Source: Marinobacterium sp. (GTDB taxonomy: Bacteria > Pseudomonadota > Gammaproteobacteria > Pseudomonadales > Balneatricaceae). Taken from it: a DNA stretch of 64,000 nt. The translations under genes were made by a program, and so were the position numbers. Below the pieces are notes generated by a model that saw nothing but the letters and a program-made list of their open reading frames with translations, did not search any database and was not told the DNA's origin. Positions 29,389 through 38,225 of the stretch are shown piece after piece (the first letter of the stretch is position 1; each line of letters begins with the position of its first letter). Where the stretch lies: the NCBI GenBank assembly GCA_025800125.1, contig JAOXSF010000035.1, positions 85,438 to 149,437 of the forward strand, read 5' to 3'.

Positions 29389-29586
29389 TCAGGCGTCGTA
29401 ATGGTCGTAGCCCTGGTAACTGTCGGCAATATGACGACGCAGTCGATTATTTTCCATGCGTTCCTCAATCTCACGGCGACGGTTACGGCGTGCTGTTTTG
29501 CGGCGTGGTTCTGCGTCTTGCTGTGTTTCTTCCCAGTAGTTCTGGTCATCCAGCAGACTCTGGTCAATACGGATTCGGGTACCCAT
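29389..29586 (-). CDS. Small basic protein, PA3496-like
   Basis: A 65-residue charged protein starting MGTRIRIDQ. It ends in an Arg-rich helix RRNRRREIEERMENNRLRR and an acidic, Tyr-rich tail. This resembles the short PA3496-type proteins of pseudomonads, annotated only as putative envelope-integrity proteins; recognition is by pattern, and function is not established here. An upstream extension to 29649 is open but Arg-rich and probably not translated. It lies between prfA and prmC on the opposite strand, which is unusual inside the hemA-prfA-prmC cluster. Confidence 0.6.
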   Translation of the reverse strand: MGTRIRIDQSLLDDQNYWEETQQDAEPRRKTARRNRRREIEERMENNRLRRHIADSYQGYDHYDA

Positions 29587-29794
29587 TGCTCTGTCTCGTG
29601 CTACAGATATGCTGCGACGGCGGGTTGCTGTTCGCTTACGGTGCTGCATATCCTGTGGTTATATGTGGCTCGGCCAGTCTGTGAACAGACTGGTGTCGGT
29701 GGATGCCCACGCTAACCGCGATATGTTGCATTTATATCTCAGAATTCTGTCAGTCTGCAGAAAATGACTGACCTTTACGCAAGGTTCGTAAGTA

Positions 29795-30661
29795 ATGCGA
29801 ATAGATCAGGCGCTGGCTGTCAGCGCACAACTGGAAGGGCTCAGTGATAGTCCGAAGCTGGATGTCGAGCTGCTGCTGTGTGCGGTGCTGGATAAGCCCC
29901 GCAGTTACCTGTTTACCTGGCCGGATAAAACGCTGACGGATATCCAGCTGCAACGCTTTAATGCCTGTGTACAGCGTCGTCTGACCGGCGAGCCAATCGC
30001 CCATATTGTTGGCCATACTGGCTTCTGGACGCTGCAACTGGATGTGTCCGCTGATACTTTGATACCACGGCCGGAAACCGAGTTGCTGGTGGAACTGGCG
30101 CTGGCAAAATTACCTGTGCAGCCTTGTCAGGTGGCAGACCTGGGCACCGGCACCGGTGCAATCGCGCTGGCACTGGCCAGTGAACGACCACAGGACCAGG
30201 TAGTTGGTTGCGACCGTATCGCTGCTGCGGTCGCGCTGGCAGAACACAACCGTCGGCGCTTGCAGCTGCACAATGTCCGTTTCTGTGAAGGCAGCTGGTT
30301 TGAGCCACTGGCTACCTGTTTCGAACCGGGCTCATTTGAACTTATTGTCAGTAACCCGCCCTATATTGACCCACAGGACCCGCACTTGGTGCAGGGCGAT
30401 GTGCGCTTTGAACCTGCCAGCGCATTAACCGCCGCCGATGCGGGTATGGCAGATATCCGCCATATTGCCAGCCAGGCGCGACACTGGCTTAAAGCCGGTG
30501 GCTGGCTGATGTTTGAACATGGTTATGATCAGGGCCCGGTCAGCACACAGCTGTTGCAGACGCTGGGCTATACCAATGTAGAAACTGTCAAAGATTACGG
30601 GGCGCGGGACAGGGTTACTCTGGGCCGCTGGAATCCTGAAGGAGTGTCTGATGCTGAATGA
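29795..30661 (+). CDS. prmC: Release factor glutamine methyltransferase
   Basis: Methylates the GGQ glutamine of release factors 1 and 2 using SAM. The 288 residues have an N-terminal helical domain, a SAM-binding motif (DLGTGTGAIAL) and the catalytic NPPY (VSNPPYIDPQ). The stop overlaps the moeB start by 11 bp. Its position behind prfA is conserved. Confidence 0.96.
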   Translation: MRIDQALAVSAQLEGLSDSPKLDVELLLCAVLDKPRSYLFTWPDKTLTDIQLQRFNACVQRRLTGEPIAHIVGHTGFWTLQLDVSADTLIPRPETELLVELALAKLPVQPCQVADLGTGTGAIALALASERPQDQVVGCDRIAAAVALAEHNRRRLQLHNVRFCEGSWFEPLATCFEPGSFELIVSNPPYIDPQDPHLVQGDVRFEPASALTAADAGMADIRHIASQARHWLKAGGWLMFEHGYDQGPVSTQLLQTLGYTNVETVKDYGARDRVTLGRWNPEGVSDAE

Positions 30662-31397
30662 TGACCAGCTGCTGCGTTACAGTCGCCAGATTATGCTGGC
30701 GCAAGTGGATATTAAAGGTCAGCAGGCCTGGCTGGACAGCCGGGTGCTGATTATCGGTGCCGGTGGTCTGGGTAGCCCGGTTGCCATTTATCTGGCCGCA
30801 GCTGGTGTTGGCCATCTGGTGCTGGTAGACGACGATGAGGTTGATCTGAGCAACCTGCAACGGCAGATCGTTCATACCACAGATCGTATCGGGCAGGCCA
30901 AGGTTGAATCGGCAAAACAGAGTCTGCTGGCACTGAACCCTGCGGTACAGGTTGAAACCATCGCCCGGCGACTGACAGGTGAGGCACTGGCACAGCAGGT
31001 TGAACAGGCAGATCTGGTGGTTGATTGTACCGATAACTTCAGTAGTCGTTTTGTGCTTAACCGTGCCTGCTTTGCCCACTGTACACCGCTGGTCTCGGGT
31101 GCTGCTATTCGTACAGAAGGTCAGGTAGCGGTATATGACCCGCGCCATGACGACTCGCCCTGTTACCAGTGTCTGTATAAAGAGGGTGATGATGAAAACC
31201 TGACCTGTTCTGAGTCCGGTGTGCTGGCACCGCTGGTGGGCATTATTGGTTCGGTACAGGCGATGGAAGCGTTAAAGGTTTTGGCCAGTATCGGCACACC
31301 TTTGGTAGGGCGTCTATTGTTACTTGATGGTCTTGGTATGGAGTGGCGCAGCCTGAAATTGCGTAAAGACCCGGCCTGCCCTGTGTGTAGCAAGTGA
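30651..31397 (+). CDS. moeB: MoeB/ThiF-family adenylyltransferase
   Basis: Activates the C-terminus of a sulfur-carrier protein (MoaD or ThiS) by adenylation. The 248 residues have the ATP-binding GAGGLGSPV, VDDDEVDLSNLQRQ, DCTDNFSSR and a zinc site made of CYQC and CPVC. It could serve MoaD or ThiS; the prfA-prmC-moeB context favours the molybdopterin name. The stop codon lies in a 17-bp duplication. Confidence 0.9.
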   Translation: MLNDDQLLRYSRQIMLAQVDIKGQQAWLDSRVLIIGAGGLGSPVAIYLAAAGVGHLVLVDDDEVDLSNLQRQIVHTTDRIGQAKVESAKQSLLALNPAVQVETIARRLTGEALAQQVEQADLVVDCTDNFSSRFVLNRACFAHCTPLVSGAAIRTEGQVAVYDPRHDDSPCYQCLYKEGDDENLTCSESGVLAPLVGIIGSVQAMEALKVLASIGTPLVGRLLLLDGLGMEWRSLKLRKDPACPVCSK

Positions 31398-31520
31398 TGA
31401 TATGTATCAAGTAATGATATCTGGCCAGTAACGGCGCACAGGAAGGCACAGGAAAGTAACGGCGCGCAGAAAGTGATGGTGTCTGGAAAGTAACGGTGTC
31501 TGGAAAGCAACAGCACCTGG
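31391..31520. repeat. 17-bp repeats beginning at the moeB stop codon
   Basis: Two 17-bp units at 31391 and 31408 share CAAGTRATGATAT. The first contains the moeB stop TGA and the second carries TAA at the same place. Degenerate units with GGAAAGTAACGG-like cores continue to about 31520. Confidence 0.7.
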
Positions 31521-31648
31521 ACACCTGGACAGCAGCATCGGAAAAGTAAGTGGGCTCGCAGCTCGACATTGAACCTGGTACAGTCAGGTTGCTTAAAAAA
31601 GCGGCAGCTAAAAGCCGTAACTACAGACAACAGCAAAGGGGGCGTCTG

Positions 31649-32071
31649 ATGACATTACTGCAGGCTCAGGATGAGACAGTACGTAAGGTATTGAGTGAAA
31701 CCCGACTGATTGCGCTGGTGGGGGCTAGTCCGCGTCCACATCGCGCCAGTTATCGGGTGATGGAGTATATGATTAAACGCGGCTATGAGGTGATTCCGGT
31801 GAATCCGGTACAGGCGGGTAAGCGTATTCTGGGCCGTACCGTGGTGGCTTCACTGGCGGAGATCAGTCGTCCTGTTGATATGGTTGATGTATTTCGTAAC
31901 TCCGATGCAGCAGGTGAAGTCATTGATGAAGCGATTGCTGTCGGAGCCAAAAGTGTCTGGTTACAACTGGATGTTATTGATGAGGCAGGCGCGGAGCGCG
32001 CACGTAAGGCTGGCCTGGATGTGGTGATGGACCGCTGCCCGGCAATCGAGATACCAAGGCTGGGGCTGTAA
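31649..32071 (+). CDS. CoA-binding domain protein
   Basis: A 140-residue Rossmann-fold CoA-binding protein (YccU-like) with VGASPRPHRASYRVM, RGYEVIPVNP and a final DRCPAIEIPRLGL. The ATG at 31649 has AAGGGGG seven bases upstream and was chosen over the longer open frame at 31550. The physiological role is unknown; stand-alone domains of this kind resemble the first domain of acyl-CoA synthetases. A 17-bp tandem repeat lies between it and the AraC gene. Confidence 0.85.
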   Translation: MTLLQAQDETVRKVLSETRLIALVGASPRPHRASYRVMEYMIKRGYEVIPVNPVQAGKRILGRTVVASLAEISRPVDMVDVFRNSDAAGEVIDEAIAVGAKSVWLQLDVIDEAGAERARKAGLDVVMDRCPAIEIPRLGL

Positions 32072-32129
32072 TGTTTCTTGATAAGAAGAATTCCCATTTC
32101 TGATAATGTCTACCAGATCAACATCAACG

Positions 32130-32238
32130 GCTTGGTGCTTTAATCGCTTGGTGCTTTAAATCGCTTGGTGCTTTAAATCGCTTGGTGCTTTAAATCGCTT
32201 AGTGCTTTAAATCGCTTAGTGCTTTAAATCGCTTAGTA
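32130..32238. repeat. 17-bp tandem repeat upstream of the AraC gene
   Basis: About 6.5 copies of a GCTTGGTGCTTTAAATC unit: 32130 (one A short), then 32146, 32163, 32180, 32197 and 32214, with a partial copy at 32231. The last copies have A in place of G (GCTTAGTG). It ends 50 bp before the AraC start codon, so it is in the promoter or leader. Confidence 0.93.
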
Positions 32239-32288
32239 CCTGAATAGCGTGTTGATTCGACGGTGTATTAACAGGAAAGGGGGCAAGG

Positions 32289-33176
32289 GTGCAGGAATCC
32301 ATAGTGGTAGCTGACAGCGGTGAAACAGTGCAGTTTCTGTTTCGAGAAGTACAGTTGCAACCCGGGTTATCCGTTGGAGTAACCCATTGCCAGAGTGATA
32401 TCAAAGGGCCATTGTCTTTTGCTGGTGATAGCAAAAATCTGCATTTTAACTGTTTACTGGCAGGACATTTTGCTGCGCGTGTTGGTCACTGTCAGTTACA
32501 GCTGGACAAGGGAGCCCTTAATCTGGGGTTTGCTGCCGGAGAGTCCTTTGAATTAAGCCATTGCCAGCCTTTTACCGATCTGGAAGTGATGGTCGAACCA
32601 GCGCTACTGGCCTGTCTGGCAGGTGATAACCCTCAGCTGGCTGCTTTGTGTGATACCCCGGCGCTTTTTATGCAGCAACAGCAACATTGCCGTCGCTCTA
32701 TCACGGCAGCGACACAGGTTGCTGCCCTGCTGCATAACAGCCCGGAGCAAAGCCTGCTGATTCATTCGGCAACGCTGGAGTATCTGCACTGGCATCTGCA
32801 GGCATTTGTGCCACAGAGCCGTGATGAACGGGTCAGCCTGCGTGAACGCCGCCAACTACAGCAGGCCCGCGAACGGCTATTGCAGGATCTTTCCGCGCCA
32901 CCGACCATCGCTGAACTGTCCCGCGCAGTGGGGCTGAACCAGTTTCGATTAAAACAGGCCTTTCGTCAGTTGTATGGCAACAGTATCTATGCCACTTTTC
33001 AGCAGGAAAGGATGCAGGCCGCGATGGAGTTGCTGCAGCAACATAACGTCACTGAAACCGCTATGCTGCTGGGTTATAGCAATACCAGCCATTTCAGTGC
33101 GGCTTTTCGTAAGCAGTTTGGCCTGACACCACGGGATGCCAGGCATGAGCGACAGACAAAAATGACCGTTCAGTGA
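32289..33176 (+). CDS. AraC-family regulator of the iron-uptake locus
   Basis: The 295 residues have an N-terminal sensing region and two C-terminal helix-turn-helix motifs (PPTIAELSRAVGLNQFRLKQ and ETAMLLGYSNTSHFSAAFRK, about residues 205-290). The N-terminal part (LHFNCLLAGHF) resembles PchR/YbtA-type regulators that sense ferric siderophore. The start is GTG with an AAGGGGG-like site. It ends 9 bp from the convergent stop of the TonB receptor, its probable target. The ligand is unknown. Confidence 0.88.
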   Translation: MQESIVVADSGETVQFLFREVQLQPGLSVGVTHCQSDIKGPLSFAGDSKNLHFNCLLAGHFAARVGHCQLQLDKGALNLGFAAGESFELSHCQPFTDLEVMVEPALLACLAGDNPQLAALCDTPALFMQQQQHCRRSITAATQVAALLHNSPEQSLLIHSATLEYLHWHLQAFVPQSRDERVSLRERRQLQQARERLLQDLSAPPTIAELSRAVGLNQFRLKQAFRQLYGNSIYATFQQERMQAAMELLQQHNVTETAMLLGYSNTSHFSAAFRKQFGLTPRDARHERQTKMTVQ

Positions 33177-33185
33177 TGGCGGTGC

Positions 33186-35315
33186 TTAAAACAGCAGATT
33201 CATGGTGACCCCCACAGCGCGTGGCTCACCTGCTGAGGCCATTGGCCCGAAGCCCTGGTCGAAAGCAATTTTGACATACTCTTCGTCAAACAGATTCTTT
33301 GACCACAAATAGGCTTCCCAGCTGTCGGCTTCTACGCCCACTTTCAGATTAACCAGGCTGTAAGCATCCTGTTTAAAGCGATTTGCGGCATCAAAGTAGT
33401 GTTCGCCGGTATGTTGCCAGTCAACGCGACTGAACAGATCCAGGCCTGAGGCCAGTGGCTGTCGATTCTGTATGCTCAGATTGCCTGTCCAGTCAGGGGC
33501 AAACGGCATCGCATTACCAGAGCAGTCTGCGATGGAACAACTGTTGTATCGGTCAAAGCTGGCATCGTTATAGCCCAGCCCGGCCATCAGCAGCCAGCCC
33601 GGTGCCGGAATATAGCGTGCTTCCAGTTCCATACCTTTACTGGTGCTGGCACCGGCGTTCTCAGTGAATACCTGGCTACCAATAAACTTCTGTACCTGCT
33701 GGTTGCTCAGGTCGATATAGTAAACGGCAGCGTTCAGCTGCAACTGATCATTGAGCAGACTCTGTTTGAAGCCCAGCTCATAGTTGATGCTTTTTTCCGA
33801 GTCATATTCAATGTCGTCCAGATTGGGGTAGAGGTCATCAAAACCGCCCGCGCGGTAACCTTTGCTGACCGAGCCATAAACCATCAGCTCATCATCCGGT
33901 TGCCAGCTCAGCACAGCTTTTGGCAGCCATTCACTGAAGTCCTTATCCCCTGCAAGTGTGCCGCTGGCGCCAGTCATCGCATTGATGCTGCCATCCAGCT
34001 TGCGATTTTCGTCGTCATAACGAAGGCCGGTTGTCAGCATCCACTGATCATTCAGTGCGTAGTCGAGCTGGCCAAATACCGCATAACCGGATTGCTCTTT
34101 GTTAAAGGTGTTTCGGTCTACCAGATCACCGGTGCCGAAGTTCATTGTATTGTGGCCACCCGAATAGCTGTCTGCGCTGTAGTAGTAAAGCCCAGCCAGC
34201 CAGTTGAGCGGGCCGCCGTCCGGTTCAGAGGCAAGGCGCAATTCCTGTGTCAGCTGATCATGTTCTTCGTTTGCCAGTGCGTGGTAGTACATCGCGTCCA
34301 TCGACATACCATCGCTATCGGATGAATTGAAGTTCTCCCAGTCACGCCAGCTGGTGACCGAGGTCAGTGTCATCCCCTGAAGCTGCCATTCCAGTGTCAG
34401 TGCGCTCCCCCATGAGTCCTGATCATCGCGGCCACGGTAGTTATGGGACACCTGCTGCGGGTTCTGGGCCAATGTATCCAGCGGTGTGAAAGCGTAGGAC
34501 CCCCCCCGGAAACGATGGACATCCAGTGCCAGAGTTGCACTGAAATCATCATGGGGTTGCCACATCAGTTTGGTACGTAACGAACGATCATCACGCTGAT
34601 CCAGTTTTTCATCGAAAAACAGATTGTCGATATTGCCGCTATCATCTACCAGATTGGTGGAAATACTGGCGAACAGCTCATCCTCAATCAGTGCATCGTT
34701 ATAGCGTGCCTGGAATTGAGTACGGCCCAGATCATCATGGCGCAGTGATATTTTACCTTCGGCTGGTGCATCCGGTGAGCGAGTGGTGACATTGACGATA
34801 CCGGCCAGTGAGTTACCGCCATACAGGCTGCCCTGAGGGCCACGTAGTACTTCAATGGTTTCGATATCCAGCATATCAAAATCGAACATGCCATTGCTGG
34901 TCAGGTTCACCCCATCCAGATAGACACCTGCGGTAGGAGGGGTGAAAAGCCCAGGCCCGATACCACGAATAAAAATATTGGTATCCCGTCGTCCAGCCCA
35001 GGTCATGATATGCAGGTTCGGTGTCTGGCGTGCTACTTCGGTTAGCGAGTTGATCTCGGCATCTGCAATTTCTTCCGTGGTGACCGCCGTAATACTGGCA
35101 GGTACATCCTGTAGTTCGGCACTGCGCTTTTCAGCCCGCACCACAATAGCACCCAGCGAGGTCTGTTCGGCGCTCTGCTCACTGGCCAGCGCCGCTGTGG
35201 ATAGCATTGTTGTGGACAGTACGGTTGTGGATAAAGCAATGGCGATGGCCAATGACAGCGGTTGTACGCCAGGGGTGGGGGGGACGGCTATCGCCTGTCG
35301 CGTCTGGTTAAACAT
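33186..35315 (-). CDS. TonB-dependent outer-membrane receptor, siderophore type
   Basis: Imports a ferric chelate across the outer membrane. The 709 residues have a signal peptide (cleavage near ALASEQ), a TonB-box-like stretch (LGAIVVRAEK), a plug domain (IRGIGPGLF, EVLRGPQGSLYGG) and a C-terminal 22-strand barrel ending in aromatic NLLF. A low-complexity ST-rich signal region (TTVLSTTMLSTAAL) is itself repetitive in DNA. The substrate is not readable. It is separated from the rest of the uptake operon by the cassette array. Confidence 0.95.
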   Translation of the reverse strand: MFNQTRQAIAVPPTPGVQPLSLAIAIALSTTVLSTTMLSTAALASEQSAEQTSLGAIVVRAEKRSAELQDVPASITAVTTEEIADAEINSLTEVARQTPNLHIMTWAGRRDTNIFIRGIGPGLFTPPTAGVYLDGVNLTSNGMFDFDMLDIETIEVLRGPQGSLYGGNSLAGIVNVTTRSPDAPAEGKISLRHDDLGRTQFQARYNDALIEDELFASISTNLVDDSGNIDNLFFDEKLDQRDDRSLRTKLMWQPHDDFSATLALDVHRFRGGSYAFTPLDTLAQNPQQVSHNYRGRDDQDSWGSALTLEWQLQGMTLTSVTSWRDWENFNSSDSDGMSMDAMYYHALANEEHDQLTQELRLASEPDGGPLNWLAGLYYYSADSYSGGHNTMNFGTGDLVDRNTFNKEQSGYAVFGQLDYALNDQWMLTTGLRYDDENRKLDGSINAMTGASGTLAGDKDFSEWLPKAVLSWQPDDELMVYGSVSKGYRAGGFDDLYPNLDDIEYDSEKSINYELGFKQSLLNDQLQLNAAVYYIDLSNQQVQKFIGSQVFTENAGASTSKGMELEARYIPAPGWLLMAGLGYNDASFDRYNSCSIADCSGNAMPFAPDWTGNLSIQNRQPLASGLDLFSRVDWQHTGEHYFDAANRFKQDAYSLVNLKVGVEADSWEAYLWSKNLFDEEYVKIAFDQGFGPMASAGEPRAVGVTMNLLF

Positions 35316-35713
35316 GGGGTCCTCGAAATGCAGATACAGATGGATGCCAGCGATTGTTGATCATTCCGTCAGCCATTCCCGCCCGAAAAGGCTGTGGTAG
35401 ACCCGAAACAGGAATTATTGCGATTTGGGGGAGGGCTATCGCATCTGTTATCTGGTGAGGGAATTCGGGCGAAAGTGTACTTGCCCAGGCTGAATATCTC
35501 TGGCAAGCTGCCTGTTAACATCTTGATAGTTGACGGGTTAAAGCTGTTAATAAAAGAATGTTAAAGCGGCTGTATATCCAGATATAGTTGCCGCTCGGAT
35601 TCCACGGATGAGTACAGGGCCTGGAGGGCTACCTTCTAATGAATATCAATCAGTTAGTTTTAAAAGTATCTTCGCTCTCAGTTCGAATATCCAGGCGTGT
35701 TGTGTATTACGCT
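35316..35713. other. 398-bp region upstream of the receptor gene
   Basis: No supported gene. It should hold the promoter of the TonB receptor on the minus strand. No clear Fur box was recognised by eye. Its outer edge is the predicted left junction of the integron cassette array. Confidence 0.45.
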
Positions 35714-35747
35714 GTTATGTTTCACCTACACCAAGCAAGGAGGCATC

Positions 35748-36032
35748 ATACCCTTACTTACAAAATCAGACTTAAAGTACAAATATTCTTGGAAGGCTAT
35801 TGAGCCAGATGACCCCAAGGTTACTGGTAAGCCAGACAGTACATTATTGAATAGGGGGGAAGGCTATGAGGTACTCCCATTTATTAATCGTTTTTCGGAA
35901 ACTCATAATTTCAAGCAAAAGGCATTAGGCCTCAAGACAGAAAGGTTAATAAAAGAACACCTCCTTGGTGATACTAGGAGTCATAAGAACGTCAATAAAT
36001 AGCTCGTAGATAACTGGAAAAAATACGACTAA
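35748..36032 (+). pseudogene. Cassette gene 1, hypothetical, start and stop both altered
   Basis: A perfect AAGGAGG ribosome site (35737-35743) is followed after four bases by ATA instead of ATG, then an ORF reading PLLTKSDLKYKYSWKAIEP onward. An in-frame TAG at 36000-36002 interrupts it; beyond it the frame continues LVDNWKKYD to a TAA that directly abuts attC-1. A TGG-to-TAG change would explain this. The function is unknown. Alternatively ATA is used as a rare start, or a GTG at 35697 inside the recombination core region begins translation. Confidence 0.6.
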
Positions 36033-36110
36033 AAATAACAAGGTCAGTCATAGAGACAGCCAAACCGCCGCTTCGCTCTGGTTTGGCTGCGTGTGCTGGC
36101 GGCGTTATGT
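36033..36110 (+). repeat. attC site 1
   Basis: AATAAC at the left end and GTTATGT at the right end form the outer core pair. The inside holds a perfect 8-bp inverted repeat GCCAAACC/GGTTTGGC, as expected for a folded bottom strand. The site begins at the end of the cassette-1 frame. Confidence 0.8.
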
Positions 36111-36139
36111 TTGCCGCGTGATTTACTTAAGGATTCTAA

Positions 36140-36745
36140 ATGACTAAAATTCAGTTTGTAATAGTTCTCATTATAGCCTTGCTTTCCCTCTCCGCTATTG
36201 CCTTTTTAAAAGCTGAAAACGGATTTTTAATAGGAAATATAACACCAGAATTGATTGGAGTCTGTATAGAGTTATTGATAATAATCTTTGTTTTTGATGT
36301 CTGGCAAAGGAAGGAGGAGCGCAACAAGAAAATTAAGGTAGAAAGGAGACTTAGAGAATTTCTGATTTTCTTTCTGAAAGGCAATTTCGATGAGTTTCCC
36401 TCTTCTTGTAAGCCAGGTAATTTCTATGGAAAAGATCACACTCAAAACCAATCGGCATTAGACAACTTAATCGACTATATTGAACGGAATGGACTGAGTG
36501 AAAAATCCGTTCTTGGAATTCAATCTTATTGCCAAAGCGAAAAAGAGGTATTTAACAACTTAATACCGGTGGCAGCAGACCTCACAAATGATCATTTTAA
36601 GTCATGGGTTAGAATCTCGTATTTTATGAATGCTATCGTTACCAAAAATGACTCCACTAGTCATGCGGTTATAAAAATTCTGCAAAACATTAAGCGGTTT
36701 GACCGTGAATCATACCAAAATAATTTGTATGTTGGTGCAGAATAA
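36140..36745 (+). CDS. Cassette gene 2, membrane protein of unknown function
   Basis: I do not recognise this family. The 201 residues have two N-terminal hydrophobic helices (about 5-24 and 35-52), a short basic coiled segment (RKEERNKKIKVERRLRE), and a soluble remainder of mixed charge. That suggests a membrane-anchored cytoplasmic domain. The stop codon is immediately followed by attC-2. It lies in an AT-rich cassette with own-promoter potential in the 29 bp after attC-1, though no clear boxes are seen. Confidence 0.75.
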   Translation: MTKIQFVIVLIIALLSLSAIAFLKAENGFLIGNITPELIGVCIELLIIIFVFDVWQRKEERNKKIKVERRLREFLIFFLKGNFDEFPSSCKPGNFYGKDHTQNQSALDNLIDYIERNGLSEKSVLGIQSYCQSEKEVFNNLIPVAADLTNDHFKSWVRISYFMNAIVTKNDSTSHAVIKILQNIKRFDRESYQNNLYVGAE

Positions 36746-36818
36746 ACATAACAAGCAAAGGCAGCATCGCCCTTCGGGCTGGACGCGCTAACGCGCGCCT
36801 CTTCTTGAGGCGTTATGT
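36746..36818 (+). repeat. attC site 2
   Basis: A perfect outer core pair ACATAAC (36746-36752) and GTTATGT (36812-36818), with internal inverted repeats (GCCCTTCGGGC and GCGCTAACGCGC). It is 73 bp long and is the clearest of the four sites. Confidence 0.88.
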
Positions 36819-36858
36819 TTTCATCTACATCTGAGACATTGTCGAATTAATATATTTT

Positions 36859-38181
36859 ATGGGATTTTATTTGAAAAAAAATGACATCAGAAAAATTAAT
36901 TATCAGCTTTGGTTGGTGCTGATACTTACTAGTTTTATCCCCTTAATTTACTCTACAACACGGATTCATTTTTTAGGAGCTATCCCAAGTCCTTGGGTAT
37001 TTAGTATTGCAGCACAAGTTGCTTGGTTAAATGTAGGGTATGAGGTGGTTAATGAAGCATTACTGATTCCACTTTCTTTTATCCTTGGCAAAGTTGTAAC
37101 GGATGAGCAAAGGTTTCGCGAACGAACAAGTATTTCCCTAAGCATTATCATTGCTAGTTACCTGATTGTAACTGTATTTGTGTTGTTGTTTGCCTCATCT
37201 TTAGTTAAAGCAATGCAACAGCAAACAGAGTTATTTGTTAATACAGTGCATTATATCCGGCTGGAATCCATCGCTATATTTTTGTCTAGTATCTACTCGT
37301 TTTTGTTATTGGTTATGGTCTTAAAAAACGAAAAGAAGGCACTTTATAAATTACTTATAGTACAAATGATACTGACAGTATTATGTGACAGTGTGTTTGT
37401 TAGTCAGTTGCCTGTTTCTTTTGAGCTTGGTGTAAATGGTGTTGCAATTAGCAATACTGTTGTTAACTCAATCCTTGCAGTTGTCGCTATTGCCTACCTT
37501 ACAGACTCAGGAGTTAATTTTAAATTTGAACGAAGCATGTGGAACCAGACGAAATGGTTGAAAGAATGGTTAGCAATTGGTTGGAAGTCTGGCCTTGAGT
37601 CATTTGTTCGCAACGCAGCATTTATAGTCATGGTGCTACATTTGATTAATCAAGTGCAACACGCTGGAACATTTTGGCTGACTAATCAGTTTATCTGGGG
37701 TTGGTTACTACTTCCTGTGCTAGCTCTCGGGCAGCTAGTAAAACAGGATGCTGCAACAAACAAAGGGCTATCAACTATTCGGGTTAATAGTTATTTATGG
37801 ATAACATTAGGAATAACCGTTATTTGGGCTACTTCAGTACCCTTCTGGAATAGTTTCATATCAAATGTTATGGGGGTTGATGAACCTTCTAAAATTATAG
37901 AGTTAGTATGGTTGTTGCTCGGTTTTTACGTTGTGTTCTCCTTTAATAATATTATAGATAGCTATTTTTACGGAATTGGGCGCACAGATCTCACGCTCTA
38001 TCAATCCTTGATTGTCAATAGTATTTTTTATGGTGGCGCATTTATATGTTATCAAGTAGATTTATTTGTACCAACACTTGAAACTATTGCTATGATGTTT
38101 GGGTTAGGGATAACAGTAGACGCGATCATTACTTGGGGTCTGTATCGTATGCTTAGAAATAAATTAGACTTAACACAATAA
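36859..38181 (+). CDS. Cassette gene 3, MATE-like multidrug/sodium antiporter
   Basis: The 440 residues form about 12 transmembrane helices with the two-half layout of MatE transporters (for example ELGVNGVAISNTVVNS and the DSYFYGIGRTDLTLYQSL region). Members export cationic drugs or metabolites using Na+ or H+; the substrate is not predictable here. It is full length for the family (about 440-460), and codon use is AT-rich like its cassette neighbours. It is large for an integron cassette. Assignment to MATE is by hydropathy and residual motifs and is therefore moderate. Confidence 0.7.
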   Translation: MGFYLKKNDIRKINYQLWLVLILTSFIPLIYSTTRIHFLGAIPSPWVFSIAAQVAWLNVGYEVVNEALLIPLSFILGKVVTDEQRFRERTSISLSIIIASYLIVTVFVLLFASSLVKAMQQQTELFVNTVHYIRLESIAIFLSSIYSFLLLVMVLKNEKKALYKLLIVQMILTVLCDSVFVSQLPVSFELGVNGVAISNTVVNSILAVVAIAYLTDSGVNFKFERSMWNQTKWLKEWLAIGWKSGLESFVRNAAFIVMVLHLINQVQHAGTFWLTNQFIWGWLLLPVLALGQLVKQDAATNKGLSTIRVNSYLWITLGITVIWATSVPFWNSFISNVMGVDEPSKIIELVWLLLGFYVVFSFNNIIDSYFYGIGRTDLTLYQSLIVNSIFYGGAFICYQVDLFVPTLETIAMMFGLGITVDAIITWGLYRMLRNKLDLTQ

Positions 38182-38225
38182 CTGTTGATTGTGGGCAGTA
38201 ATGTTTAAAATAGACCGCCAGTAAA

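Noticed and set aside
32120..32240. 17-bp repeat considered as a CRISPR array
   Set aside because: Units are contiguous with no spacers, and no cas genes are nearby.
35195..35240. Further DnaA-box-like TGTGGATAA within the TonB-receptor gene
   Set aside because: It is part of the repetitive Ser/Thr codons of the signal peptide region in a coding gene; coincidence is likely.
35316..35713. Search for a Fur box upstream of the TonB receptor and the binding-protein operon
   Set aside because: No sequence close to the 19-bp Fur consensus was recognised by eye, so no iron-repressor site is claimed, though Fur control would be expected.
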